From: an uncultured Pseudomonadota bacterium
GTDB lineage: Bacteria; Pseudomonadota; Alphaproteobacteria; UBA9219
Direction of reading: 5' to 3'
Assembly (NCBI GenBank): GCA_903869345.1
Contig: CAIPYM010000075.1
Coordinates: 1 to 64,000 of the forward strand
Length of the DNA stretch: 64,000 nt
Below are positions 7,459-16,823 of the stretch, piece after piece. The notes beneath the pieces are model-generated. The model searched no databases and was not told the DNA's origin. It saw nothing but the letters and a program-made list of their open reading frames with translations. How positions within the stretch are numbered: position 1 is the stretch's first letter; every line of letters begins with the position of its first letter. Position numbers and translations under genes: made by a program.

Positions 7459-9851
7459 GGCGTTGAGGTTCCTGTAAGCCCGCCCAGTGTTCCTCCCGTT
7501 TTAAGCCCGCCGATGTTCTTGAGGTAAAGCGTGAGAATCACGGACGTGCCGGTTTGGAGATCCAGGCGATTCGTGTAGTCCTTGGACACCTGGATACCCC
7601 CCTCAAGGCATTCGTCTTTGTACGACACACCGATGGAGGAGGATCGCGGCCCAGGGTTCAAGGAAAGAGCTTGCTGGTGATACGCCGAAAACGTCCAGAA
7701 CGTGCGAAAGGCCGAGGACACCCCCACGGTCACGGCCTTCACCCCTTGAGTCGTGCCGGTTGTGCCTGCCAAGGTCACGGCGGTGGGGGGAGCCTCAAGG
7801 TACGTGAGGGAAGGCCGAAACACCGGGACGCCCGCCGAAGCGTGCAGCGTTTGACGTTCAAGGCTGCCTGTCGAGGAGCTCAGCCGAAAGCTGTAGTCCG
7901 CAATCAACCAGTCGGCGGGGCTGAGCTCCACGCGCCCCACGTAATCGGACCACGGGGTCCGGATTCCTGCTGCGGCGAGAAGGGGATCTTCCGACCCGAG
8001 GCGGTACACCTGGCCCACGATGGATTCGAGCCGTGCCCCGTTGTCGCCCACAAGGGCGTTACGGGCTCCGTAGGCGACGCGCGTGCCGCCTTCCACCCGG
8101 TCGTATCCTGTGAATCGGTTGCTGGAAAAGAGGTTGGTTTCATCGAACTCAACGTCCAGGCTGTCCTCGTTGGGAATCGTGGGGTGCGTGTTCACCGTCG
8201 GCGCGATGTCCACGACTCCGATGGGTTCAAAGATCTGCTGATATCCGTCGCCTCGCCGAGCCAGAGGGTACCGCGCCAAAAGACTGCCCTGGGTGAAGGG
8301 CCGACTCGCAAGGGCCGTGCCTGTGGGCGTGGACGTCGTGCCATCCGCCGAGGAGGTGAACGTGTTGGTGGCCCAATAATTATCGACCCGCGCGAGGCCC
8401 GTAAGAGTCGTCACAAGGCCCGTGGCGTTGATCCATTCGCGCTGCCAATCGGTGTTCAACGACAATCGCCGCACATCGGCCCCTTGACGGGTGATGTCCG
8501 TGACGCGATCACGCGTGATAGCCAAAAGCCCCCCCCCGATCGACCAACGACCCCCGAGGGTTTGCCCAGGCTCTCCGAGGGCTTGAAACTGCATATCCGG
8601 CGTGACCCAGGGGGACACTTGATGAAGGCCAGGGCGAAGATCTTGGAACGCGTAAAGGTTGGCGGCGGCGTAGTTGCGGCCCTCAAACCCCTCCAACGTT
8701 CCACGGCTGATGAGCGTGTTGGTGTCGGGTATGGAGATTCGGTACCGGGGCAGGTAGCTCTTGTCCGAAACCCACGCGGTGTCGGACGTGAACCGCCACA
8801 CGGGCGTGAGGTCAAAGAGCGTTTTGCCGAACAGATGCCCACGCCACCTTTGGCCCTTGTCGACGCCATACTCGCTCACAAAGTCGGCGTTGACGAAGCT
8901 TCCGTGCCAAGCCATTTGGCCATTGGTCAAACGATAACGCCACAACGCATCAAGTTGAACCTTATCGTTTTGGCTAAATGTCGGCGTCGTGATGAGGTCG
9001 CTGTTGGGGGCAAGATCCCAGTAGTACGGCGTCCGCACGAAGGGTCCCGTGTACGTGTTGGTGCCAATGCTGGGAATCAGCAAGCCTTGGCGACGTCTTA
9101 CGGTCGGATCGGGGTGGGCAAAATAGGGCAGGTAGAGGACGGGGAAATCCCAAAAGTTGACGGTCGCATCCCGGTACATCACGTTTTTCTTTTCGCTATC
9201 ATGGGTAACGCGCACACCCTTGATGCTCCAAAGGGGCGGAGCCTCGGGGTTGTCCTTGCAGAGGTTACAGGCTGAATAAACACCCCGATCCGCTACAATC
9301 CAACGCTTGGCGTAGCGACGCGCGTCCTGAGCCGCAAAGCGCGAAGTGTCGGGGAACAGAACCCCCGCTTTGTCCACAAACCCTTGGGAAAGATCGCTGG
9401 TTAATTCGGCCGAATCCCCGAACAACACCTCGCCCGCGGGCTCCATCGCCACGACGTGCCCTTCGGCATGCAGCCGGTCATGGATTTTGTCGTAAGCGGC
9501 GCGATCCGCCCGCACCAAACGTGCGCCTTGCGTAATCTCCACATGCCCGATGGCCGTGAGGATGGAGGTCCGCTGGTTGGAGAAAAGGACATCGGCGCGA
9601 ATCAGGACGGGCTCGTGCCGTGGCGGAGGCGTTTGCGGGGAGGGGAGCGGTGTGCTGGTGGGTGGGGATGCGGGGTCGCGCAAAGCGGCGGCGGCCTTGG
9701 CCTCGGAGGTGACAAGACCAACGCCAAGACCGACGACGGCCAAGGCCGCGACAATCCTGGATCCAAGGCGCAAGACGGGAGAAAGCGAACGCATGCGCCA
9801 AGAAGTGCCAGACCCGCCCCGCCGGGGCAAGTCAGCTGAGCGACCCCTCAT
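7455..9851 (-). CDS. lptD: LPS-assembly outer membrane protein LptD
   Basis: LptD is the outer-membrane beta-barrel that places lipopolysaccharide on the cell surface, receiving it from the periplasmic Lpt bridge. The 798-residue product has a signal-like hydrophobic stretch (VAALAVVGLGVGLV), then an LptA-like domain (ADVLFSNQRTSILTAIGHVEI), then the LptD barrel with the typical PVLYLPYFAHPDPTVRRRQG. Cysteines occur at CNLC and at DECLEG, the pattern used for disulfides in LptD. I chose the ATG at 9851 because GGGAGGAA precedes it; an inner ATG at 9794 would give a tighter signal peptide. The downstream methyltransferase overlaps by four bases. Confidence 0.93.
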   Translation of the reverse strand: MRGRSADLPRRGGSGTSWRMRSLSPVLRLGSRIVAALAVVGLGVGLVTSEAKAAAALRDPASPPTSTPLPSPQTPPPRHEPVLIRADVLFSNQRTSILTAIGHVEITQGARLVRADRAAYDKIHDRLHAEGHVVAMEPAGEVLFGDSAELTSDLSQGFVDKAGVLFPDTSRFAAQDARRYAKRWIVADRGVYSACNLCKDNPEAPPLWSIKGVRVTHDSEKKNVMYRDATVNFWDFPVLYLPYFAHPDPTVRRRQGLLIPSIGTNTYTGPFVRTPYYWDLAPNSDLITTPTFSQNDKVQLDALWRYRLTNGQMAWHGSFVNADFVSEYGVDKGQRWRGHLFGKTLFDLTPVWRFTSDTAWVSDKSYLPRYRISIPDTNTLISRGTLEGFEGRNYAAANLYAFQDLRPGLHQVSPWVTPDMQFQALGEPGQTLGGRWSIGGGLLAITRDRVTDITRQGADVRRLSLNTDWQREWINATGLVTTLTGLARVDNYWATNTFTSSADGTTSTPTGTALASRPFTQGSLLARYPLARRGDGYQQIFEPIGVVDIAPTVNTHPTIPNEDSLDVEFDETNLFSSNRFTGYDRVEGGTRVAYGARNALVGDNGARLESIVGQVYRLGSEDPLLAAAGIRTPWSDYVGRVELSPADWLIADYSFRLSSSTGSLERQTLHASAGVPVFRPSLTYLEAPPTAVTLAGTTGTTQGVKAVTVGVSSAFRTFWTFSAYHQQALSLNPGPRSSSIGVSYKDECLEGGIQVSKDYTNRLDLQTGTSVILTLYLKNIGGLKTGGTLGGLTGTSTP

Positions 9852-9921
9852 CGCTTCCTCCCTGTTGCACAATAAAAAATCATAACCCACGGCTTATGGC
9901 GAGAGGTTTTTGACCAAACGA

Positions 9922-12900
9922 CTAGGGCACCCCGCTGGGCACTTCCATCAGCCAGGGACCGCACGTCCAGAGCAAGAACGATCGGACTCGGCGTGTTGGG
10001 TACAGGTCGCGCAAAAGCGCGGCGTACAGGTCCATTTGGCGACGGTAGAGGCGGGGCACGTCCGCCTCGGCCCTCGGGGGCACACGGTTGGTTTTGTAGT
10101 CCACAACCCAGACCTCGTCCGCGTTCGGCAGAACAAGACGATCCACCTGGCCCGCGACGTGGTCCTCCCCGACGCGCCCGATGATCGGCGCTTCCGCCAA
10201 CGAATCCGGGCCAAAGAGAGGCGCGAACGCCGGGTTGCGGAGAATCGCAAGCACCTCCCGCGCTGTCGCCTCACGCTCCTCGGGCGCGAGGCCATACCGC
10301 GCGTCCGCGAGGCTGCGCTGCGCCGCGTCTTCCCAACGTGCCTCCGGGATCTCGGGCAACATCTGAAGCAGCCGATGCACCGCAAGCCCCCGCGCCAAAC
10401 GGCGATCCCGAGGCGAGAGGAACGGTGGCTCGGGATCGGGCAACCCCGTCGTATCCCCTTCGGACTCCGAAGGCCGCACCAGCCGGGGACGTTCGGGCTC
10501 GGGCGGGGGCGGGGTCCGCGCCCAGGGGGGAAGGGGGGGCGGAGCAGAAACCTCCCTCCCCTCTCCTTCGGGACGCGTCACCCCGGCGAAAGCCGGGGTC
10601 CCGAGGAAGTCATCAACGCTCTGCCCAGCTTCTCGGGGTCCCGGCCTTCGCCGGGACGACGTTTCCTCTTCCACCATTGCCTTCGGGGGGCGAGGGAATA
10701 AGACCACATCCGCAAGGATTGCTACGGGTGTCACGCCCTCCTCCCCCGAAGACGGAGGGCACGGGTCGCTGAGGGGCGTCAGCGCCTCCCGCACACGGGC
10801 GTACCACGAAAGCGGCGGAAGGACCTCCGAGGTTTTTTTCCTTTTCGCCCATCCCGCCACCAGCAGACGGTCGGTCGCCCTGGTCATGGCCACGTAGAGC
10901 AAACGCCTGTCTTCTTCGACCTGGCGTTCCCGCGCGGTGTTCCGTAAATCGGCCACGAGCCCACCAGCTGCGTCGTTGGGCGCGTAAAAAGGAATCTCGT
11001 CGCCGCGCACAGGGTCCCGGTGCCACAGCCAACGGGGGAGTTTTTGGGGATTCGGCTCTTGCGAGGCGTCGGGCAGAATCACAAACGGCGCTTCAAGCCC
11101 CTTCGACGCATGCACGGTCGTGATGCGCACCTGCCCAAGGCCGGGGTCCATCTCGCGTTTGATCTCGTTCGCGCCGGAGGTAAGCGCCTGAACGAAGGCC
11201 TGAAGCGAGGTCGTGATGCGCTGCCCAAACGTCTGGGCGAACGCCAAAGTCTCGTCCACGGGATCCTGCATCTCGGGCCCAAGCCGCGTGGCCAGAGCGC
11301 GGCGACCACTGCCCTCGGGATCGGCCGGGCAGGGCTGCATCAGAATCCGCGTCAAGATTCCGAAAGGCGAATCCTGGTCCGCCCGCCCGAGGCACGCGGC
11401 GAGGTAAGCACGCATGGCCTCCATCGCCGACGCCTCCCCCTCCCGCACGGCCGCCGCGCTGAGGCTCTGCCACAGCGAGCCCGTGCGCCCCACCGCGAGG
11501 TGCATCAGCTGATCCTCGCTCGCACCGATCAGGGGACCCCGCAACACCGTGGCCAACGTCAGATCGTCATCGGGCAACAGCATGAATCGCAGCAGCGCCA
11601 AAAGATCCTTCACGGCCAACTGTTCCGTCAGGATCATGCGGTCCACGCCCACCACGGGAACGCCTCGCGTTTTCAGGGCGCTCACCAGCAGGTCCGCCAT
11701 AGGTGCCCGTTTGCGCACCAAAATCATCACGTCCTCGGGCCGTAGATTCCGCAAGGCGCCCGTCACCCGGTCCGTGATCCGAATCCCCCCGCGGAGCCAC
11801 CCGGCCAACGAATCCGCAAGCCGCGCCGCCAAAATCGCCGCCGGTTTTTCCTCGGCCTCGTACCCCGAGAGCGGCAGGGGGGACAGGTCATCCTCCGACA
11901 TTCCTGCCTGATCCGTGCCTTCGTCGTCCTCCCCCGAATCCTCGGCGGATTCCACCAAGGGCCAGACTTCCACGTGGCCCAGAGCCTCACGGCGAAACGC
12001 CTCGTGGTGGACGGGGGCGTGCGACACGCCGCGCCGCGCCTCGTCTGTCGCAAAAACGGCATCCACGGCGCGAAGAATAGCGGGGGCCGAGCGGTACGAC
12101 ACATTCAACGGCACTTCGGCGTAGCGGTCCGCGCCTAACGCCTCCAAGTGCGTACGGAAAAAGCTTCGCACGTTTTCGAACACGTCCGGGTCCGCGCCTT
12201 GAAAACTGAAAATGGATTGCTTCTCGTCGCCCACCACAAACAGCGTCCGGCGCGAGGACCTGGGCCCGCGTGAGCCCTCGCCCGCAAAAAACTCCTCGGT
12301 CAGGGCTTGGATGATCCGCCAATGCTCAGGGTTTGTGTCTTGCGCCTCGTCCACCAACAGATGATCGAGGCCCCCGTCCAGCTTGAACAGCACCCACGGC
12401 GCACGATCGGGCCGTGCCAAAAGCGCCCCCGCGCGCGCAATCAGGTCGTCGAAATCCAACCCCGCTCGCGCGGCCTTGCGCTCGGCGTATGCAACCCGCA
12501 ACGCCTCGCCCAAGGTCAACAACGCCTCGGTGGTCTCGGCGGTCTGAAGGTCCATGCGGCGAACCTGCCAAGCCGCGAGGCGTTCACGTTCGCCCTCCAA
12601 CACGTCTTGCAAATCGGGATGCGCGGTCCGCAACGCTGCAGCCCCCACCCGTGCACGCGGCGCACCCTCCTTCGTCAAAAACACCCCCGTGTAGGCTTCG
12701 ACATCCGCCCGCCCCCACGCGTCTGTCCCTTGCGCAATCCGATCCGCCGCCGTGGTGTAGGTCATGCGGAGATCATCGCTCGTGGTCGCCCGTGCCCATT
12801 CCCGCAGAGCGTCCTGCACCCGCGCCCAGGGAGCCGCGCCTTCCGCCAGCAACTCGCGGACAAGGCCCTCCTCGGTTGTCGTCGGAGTCAGGCCCCGCAA

Positions 12901-13605
12901 GAGCCCCCGGATTCGCGCCTGCACCCGAGGGAAAAAATCGTTGTCCGGGAAATCCGCAAGGCGCGAGCGGTCTTTCACGACAACCCGCAACAGGTCGCTA
13001 AGTTTTTCTTCGTTCAGGCGCGTGGCGAGCAGGCCGAGCGCCCTCCCCTCGCGGCTGTCCGGGTCTTTGGCGGCGCTGTGCAACGTCGCACGGAGGGTCT
13101 CCTGCCAGAGCGCATCGGCCTCCGCGCCCTCCAGGACCGTGAAGTGCGGGGGCAGGTTGGCTTCGACCGGAAAGCGGCGGAGAATCTCTTGGGCAAAGGC
13201 GTGAATCGTGTGGAGCCGCACGCCGCCCGGCCCCTCCAGCACCCGCGCGAGCAACCGCCGCGCCAGGGTGATTTGCGCGTGCGTCGGGGGCTTGTTTTGC
13301 AACCGCCCCAGGTCGTCGCTGAGCGATTCATCGTCGCACGCGGCCCAGAATCCGAGACGCTCCGTCAACCGCACGCTCATTTCCGCCGCAGCAGCTTTCG
13401 TGAACGTCAGGCCCAAAATGCGCGGCGGGGGAACATCCGCCAGCAACAACCGCAACAGGCGGTCGGTCAGCACCTTCGTCTTGCCCGATCCCGCCGAGGC
13501 CGCGACCCAGACGGATCGCGCGGGATCCGAGGCCTCGTGCTGCTTGGACGGCCCTGGGTCAACCCACGGAACCTCCTCGTTCAAAAGAACCGACCGATTG
13601 CTCAT
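9922..13605 (-). CDS. addA: Double-strand break repair helicase-nuclease AddA
   Basis: AddA is the UvrD-like helicase plus nuclease subunit of AddAB, the RecBCD counterpart that processes DNA ends for recombination. The 1227-residue product has Walker A ASAGSGKTK near residue 35, LLVDEAQDTNP (motif II), GDEKQSIFSFQGAD, and MTRATDRLLVAGW near the C-terminal helicase motifs. The nuclease domain shows VVDYKTNRVPP near the end. Between helicase and nuclease an in-frame palindromic repeat is translated (see the repeat at 10575). The start is the ATG at 13605; the extra N-terminus in the ORF track is translated spacer repeat. addB is not adjacent, although it is normally the partner gene. Confidence 0.95.
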   Translation of the reverse strand: MSNRSVLLNEEVPWVDPGPSKQHEASDPARSVWVAASAGSGKTKVLTDRLLRLLLADVPPPRILGLTFTKAAAAEMSVRLTERLGFWAACDDESLSDDLGRLQNKPPTHAQITLARRLLARVLEGPGGVRLHTIHAFAQEILRRFPVEANLPPHFTVLEGAEADALWQETLRATLHSAAKDPDSREGRALGLLATRLNEEKLSDLLRVVVKDRSRLADFPDNDFFPRVQARIRGLLRGLTPTTTEEGLVRELLAEGAAPWARVQDALREWARATTSDDLRMTYTTAADRIAQGTDAWGRADVEAYTGVFLTKEGAPRARVGAAALRTAHPDLQDVLEGERERLAAWQVRRMDLQTAETTEALLTLGEALRVAYAERKAARAGLDFDDLIARAGALLARPDRAPWVLFKLDGGLDHLLVDEAQDTNPEHWRIIQALTEEFFAGEGSRGPRSSRRTLFVVGDEKQSIFSFQGADPDVFENVRSFFRTHLEALGADRYAEVPLNVSYRSAPAILRAVDAVFATDEARRGVSHAPVHHEAFRREALGHVEVWPLVESAEDSGEDDEGTDQAGMSEDDLSPLPLSGYEAEEKPAAILAARLADSLAGWLRGGIRITDRVTGALRNLRPEDVMILVRKRAPMADLLVSALKTRGVPVVGVDRMILTEQLAVKDLLALLRFMLLPDDDLTLATVLRGPLIGASEDQLMHLAVGRTGSLWQSLSAAAVREGEASAMEAMRAYLAACLGRADQDSPFGILTRILMQPCPADPEGSGRRALATRLGPEMQDPVDETLAFAQTFGQRITTSLQAFVQALTSGANEIKREMDPGLGQVRITTVHASKGLEAPFVILPDASQEPNPQKLPRWLWHRDPVRGDEIPFYAPNDAAGGLVADLRNTARERQVEEDRRLLYVAMTRATDRLLVAGWAKRKKTSEVLPPLSWYARVREALTPLSDPCPPSSGEEGVTPVAILADVVLFPRPPKAMVEEETSSRRRPGPREAGQSVDDFLGTPAFAGVTRPEGEGREVSAPPPLPPWARTPPPPEPERPRLVRPSESEGDTTGLPDPEPPFLSPRDRRLARGLAVHRLLQMLPEIPEARWEDAAQRSLADARYGLAPEEREATAREVLAILRNPAFAPLFGPDSLAEAPIIGRVGEDHVAGQVDRLVLPNADEVWVVDYKTNRVPPRAEADVPRLYRRQMDLYAALLRDLYPTRRVRSFLLWTCGPWLMEVPSGVP
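10575..10668. repeat. Palindromic dispersed repeat (family A) inserted in frame in addA
   Basis: Two inverted copies of the family A hairpin (GTCACCCCGGCGAAAGCC and its mirror GGCCTTCGCCGGGACGAC) flank about 30 bases. The same unit occurs in spacers at 36.2, 45.7, 53.0 and 54.1 kb. Here it is read through in the addA frame as SSRRRPGPRE...TPAFAGVT, in the linker between helicase and nuclease domains. It resembles the behaviour of Rickettsia palindromic elements, without implying common descent. Confidence 0.85.
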
Positions 13606-13679
13606 GCGGAGGACTGTAGCAGAGGCGCCCGCAAGGAGACGAGTGGACGGGACTTTTTGAGGTTCTTGTCCCAACCCCC

Positions 13680-13800
13680 GTCGCGAGCGGAGCGAAGCGA
13701 TCCAGCTCACAGCCTTTCAGTCTAACGGAAAGAGTCGGAGATGGATTGCCGCGCCCCCTTCGGGGGCTCGCAAGGGCGAGTCTTTTTGAGGCCCCGCCCT
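13680..13800. repeat. Dispersed palindromic repeat, family B
   Basis: GTCGCGAGCGGAGCGAAGCG, then GATCCAGCTCACAGCC, then GGAAAGAGTCGGAGATGGATTG and an end GGCTCGCAAGG. The two ends are imperfect inverted repeats. Near-identical copies lie at 32.75, 54.24 and (3' half) 59.37 kb. It fills the addA-adk spacer. Confidence 0.8.
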
Positions 13801-13807
13801 CTCCCCG

Positions 13808-14464
13808 TCACCGCGAACAGGGTGCGAGGATCCCTTCGATCGCAGCAAAAACCTCGTCAACAGGGGCGAGGCCGTCCACGCGCTTCAAAAGACCCTTGGA
13901 TTCGTAATAGGGCCGAAGGGGGGCCGTCTGGACGTTGAACGCCTCCAGCCGCGCTTTGAGGGTCTCGGGCTTATCGTCGCTGCGACGCGTGAACGTCGCT
14001 CCCCCGCAGATGTCGCAAACGCCCACGACCTGAGTCGGCTTCAGCGTATCGTGGTACCCCGTCCCGCACGCCGCGCAGCTGAATCGCCCCGCGATGCGTG
14101 CAATCAGCGTGGGTTCGTCCACCGTCAGCTCAATCACAGCGTCGAGCGTCCGCCCACGCTCGGCGAGCATGTTGTCCAGCGCCTCGGCCTGGGGGATCGT
14201 GCGCGGAAAACCGTCGAGCACCGCGCCCTTCGCGGCCTCGGGCGCATCCAGCCGCGTGGCGAGCAAGCGAATGACGAGATCGTCCGGGACCAACGCCCCG
14301 GCGTCCATGAACGCTTGGGCTTCCAGGCCAAGCGGCTCCTTGTTTTTGATTGCCGCGCGGAGGATATCCCCCGGCGTCACCGGCACGAGGCCATAGCGCT
14401 CCCGCAGCAGACGGGCCTGCGTGCCCTTCCCGGCCCCCGGAGGGCCCAGCAGAATGATGTTCAT
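13808..14464 (-). CDS. adk: Adenylate kinase (long, zinc-binding LID form)
   Basis: It converts AMP and ATP to two ADP in the cytoplasm. The 218-residue protein has the P-loop GPPGAGKGTQ at residues 7-16, the NMP-binding segment, DGFPRT, and a LID with the zinc ligands CAAC...CDIC. The start ATG overlaps the secY stop (ATGA), giving the common secY-adk coupling. The usual rpsM-rpsK genes do not follow; addA lies downstream after a repeat. Confidence 0.96.
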   Translation of the reverse strand: MNIILLGPPGAGKGTQARLLRERYGLVPVTPGDILRAAIKNKEPLGLEAQAFMDAGALVPDDLVIRLLATRLDAPEAAKGAVLDGFPRTIPQAEALDNMLAERGRTLDAVIELTVDEPTLIARIAGRFSCAACGTGYHDTLKPTQVVGVCDICGGATFTRRSDDKPETLKARLEAFNVQTAPLRPYYESKGLLKRVDGLAPVDEVFAAIEGILAPCSR

Positions 14465-15792
14465 CGACGCGACTTCCGAATAAGCCCTTCGTACTGGTGC
14501 GCGATTATGTGCGTCTGCACGCGCGAGATCGTGTCAATCGTGACGCTCACCACAATCAAAAGCGACGTGCCCCCGAGGTAAAACGGCACGGCAACATGGG
14601 CGATCAGGATCTCGGGCAAGAGACAGAGCGCCACCAAGTACAACGCGCCGATGAACGTGAGCCGCGTGAGGACATAGTCAAAATAGTCCGCCGTGTTCTT
14701 CCCAGGCCGAATGCCGGGAACGAATCCACCGTACTTTTTCAGGTTGTCGGCGGTCTCAACGGGGTTAAAGACGATAGCCGTGTAAAAGAACGCGAAAAAC
14801 GCGATGAACGCCGCGTAGAGCACCAAGAACAACGGTTTGCCGTGCCCCAGGGCCGCCACAAGGTCCGCAATCCACCCGCCCTTTTGCTGCACGTCCGTGA
14901 AGCTGGTGAGTGTCAGCGGAAACAGCAACAGCGAGCTGGCGAAAATCGGCGGAATCACGCCCGACGTGTTGAGTTTCAACGGCAGGTGCGAGGCCTCGCC
15001 GCCGTAGAGTTTCTGCCCCACCTGGCGCTTGGGGTAGTTGATCAGGATGCGGCGTTGCGCGCGCTCAAAAAACACCGCCACCGCCAGCGTGCCCACGGCC
15101 AAAACCAGGATCACGAGGATCAGCCACGTGGACAACGCCCCTGTTCGACCCAGCTCCAGCGTGTGCGCGACCGCCTGTGGCAGATTCGCAACAATGCCTG
15201 CGTAGATGATCATCGACACGCCGTTGCCGATTCCCCGCGCCGTGATTTGCTCCCCGAGCCACATGAGGAACATCGTCCCACCCGTCAGAGTCACAACCGT
15301 GCTGATGCGAAAAACAAGTCCGCCGTCCATCACGGCCCCGCCCGTCGCACCGCGCATGCTTTCGAGGCCAACGGCCAAGGCGTAGGCCTGCACGATGGCA
15401 AAGAGCACCGTGAGGTAACGCGAGTACTGGTTCAGGCGCACGCGCCCCGACTCGCCCTCCTTCTTCAGGGCCTCCATGCTGGGGACCACCGCCGAGAGCA
15501 ACTGCACGATGATCGAGGCCGTGATGTACGGCATGACGCTGAGGGCGAAAATGGTCATGCGCTGCAACGCGCCGCCCGAGAACATGTCAAACATGCCCAA
15601 GATCCCACCGCTGTGACGCTTGAAAATCTCGGCGAGCGTCCCAGGGTCAATTCCGGGGACGGGAATGTAGGTCCCCAAGCGGTAGACGATCAGGGCGAGC
15701 AGCGTGAACCAGAGACGGCTTTTCAGCTCACTCGCCTTGTTGAACGTTGCCCAGCTGAGGCTTGCGGCCAGGGTTTCAGCGGGAGAAGCCAT
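14461..15792 (-). CDS. secY: Preprotein translocase subunit SecY
   Basis: SecY is the channel of the Sec translocon in the inner membrane. The 443-residue product shows about ten hydrophobic segments, the N-terminal YRLGTYIPVPGID, the plug region, the cytosolic loop EGESGRVRLNQYSRY and FNPVETADNLKKYGGF. The start is the ATG at 15792 with AGGAA upstream; the track start 30 residues earlier has no support. secY normally follows rplO in the spc operon, but here its upstream neighbour is a phosphatase gene and no ribosomal gene is near, so secY-adk has moved and needs its own promoter in 15793-15992. Confidence 0.96.
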   Translation of the reverse strand: MASPAETLAASLSWATFNKASELKSRLWFTLLALIVYRLGTYIPVPGIDPGTLAEIFKRHSGGILGMFDMFSGGALQRMTIFALSVMPYITASIIVQLLSAVVPSMEALKKEGESGRVRLNQYSRYLTVLFAIVQAYALAVGLESMRGATGGAVMDGGLVFRISTVVTLTGGTMFLMWLGEQITARGIGNGVSMIIYAGIVANLPQAVAHTLELGRTGALSTWLILVILVLAVGTLAVAVFFERAQRRILINYPKRQVGQKLYGGEASHLPLKLNTSGVIPPIFASSLLLFPLTLTSFTDVQQKGGWIADLVAALGHGKPLFLVLYAAFIAFFAFFYTAIVFNPVETADNLKKYGGFVPGIRPGKNTADYFDYVLTRLTFIGALYLVALCLLPEILIAHVAVPFYLGGTSLLIVVSVTIDTISRVQTHIIAHQYEGLIRKSRR

Positions 15793-15992
15793 AGAAATTC
15801 CTATCCAAAAAACGTGCGACGTCGCGTTGACAACACCATGAGGAGGCGGACTATACGAACCCTCCCGGACCAAAACAAGCACCGCGCCCTGATAGGGTCC
15901 CTGTCCTCTCCCTCGCCTGCGAGCGTTTTCGCCCTTCCTGGCACCTCCCTCGATTCCTTCGTGGGGGCACAGGCTTCTTAACCGGATGGTCT

Positions 15993-16823
15993 CTACATCT
16001 GATCGCCTTCGAAAACGCGCCGAATCGCTTGGTGCATCGCGGGGGTGCAGGCGGCCAGAACCGAGGTTTTTCCGGACTTCAGGTAATCCAACGGCAAGCC
16101 CGCCATGTCGGTCACAACTCCGCCCGCGCCAAGCACAACGGCGGCGGGCCCGGCAATGTCCCAGGGCGCGAGGTCAGCATCCACAACCGCCGTCAGGGTC
16201 CGTCCCCGCGCGAGAGCGCCGTAGGGGTAAGCGTCACCCGCATGACGTGATTTTACCCTCGCCGCAAGTCGGTTGAACCGAGGAATCTCGTCAGGGCTCA
16301 GATGTTCGACTGTCGTGCTGCGCCACGCGAGCGCGTCCAGCGTGGTGGCGGGAAGGCACCGTGCAGGAATCTCAATCGGTTGGCCGTGTGCATCGCGGTA
16401 GCGGTAGCGCGTCGGAATCGAGGGTCCGCCAATCCATCGCTCGTGCGCGATCGGCTGGTTGATGATTCCAAGAACAAGCTGCCCGTCCTCTACAACGCCC
16501 AAGAGATTTGTAAAAAACGGCAGCCCGTCCATAAACGCCTTGGTGCCGTCAATCGGATCAATCACCCACACGCGACCCGAGGGCCCTTCGTGCCCCTCGC
16601 GTTCCTCCCCGAGGATTCCGTCGTCCGGGAAAAGACGGGCCAAGACCTGCCGCGCCGCATCTTCGGTCTGCCGATCGGCCTCGGTCACGAACGTCTTGTC
16701 CGCTTTCAATTGCGCCCCGAGCGTAGCGCTGTCTTGGTGATAAAACGTCCGTGCAACCTCGCCCATCGCATCGGCCACGGCCTCGGCTCCAGCGATCAAC
16801 GCAGTCCGGTCGTTGGTGCTCAT
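15993..16823 (-). CDS. hisN: Inositol-monophosphatase-family phosphatase, probable histidinol-phosphatase
   Basis: This 276-residue, metal-dependent sugar/polyol phosphatase has the family motifs EEREGHEGPSG (metal-binding glutamates), VIDPIDGTKAF (the DPIDGT signature) and WDIAGPAAVVLGAGG near the C-terminus. Several Actinobacteria and Alphaproteobacteria use this family as histidinol-phosphatase, and hisA, hisF and hisD occur in the same window, which favours HisN. An inositol or 3',5'-bisphosphate phosphatase remains possible. The ATG at 16823 overlaps the SDR stop (ATGA), so the two are coupled. Confidence 0.75.
   Translation of the reverse strand: MSTNDRTALIAGAEAVADAMGEVARTFYHQDSATLGAQLKADKTFVTEADRQTEDAARQVLARLFPDDGILGEEREGHEGPSGRVWVIDPIDGTKAFMDGLPFFTNLLGVVEDGQLVLGIINQPIAHERWIGGPSIPTRYRYRDAHGQPIEIPARCLPATTLDALAWRSTTVEHLSPDEIPRFNRLAARVKSRHAGDAYPYGALARGRTLTAVVDADLAPWDIAGPAAVVLGAGGVVTDMAGLPLDYLKSGKTSVLAACTPAMHQAIRRVFEGDQM

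Noticed and set aside
7554-9275. 573-residue plus-strand ORF
   Set aside because: Antisense to lptD; high-GC shadow frame.
12307-13725. 472-residue plus-strand ORF
   Set aside because: Antisense to addA; no domain or ribosome site.
14497-15981. 494-residue plus-strand ORF
   Set aside because: It lies fully antisense to secY, and its composition (Arg, His, Gln) is that of a shadow frame; SecY motifs on the other strand are unmistakable.
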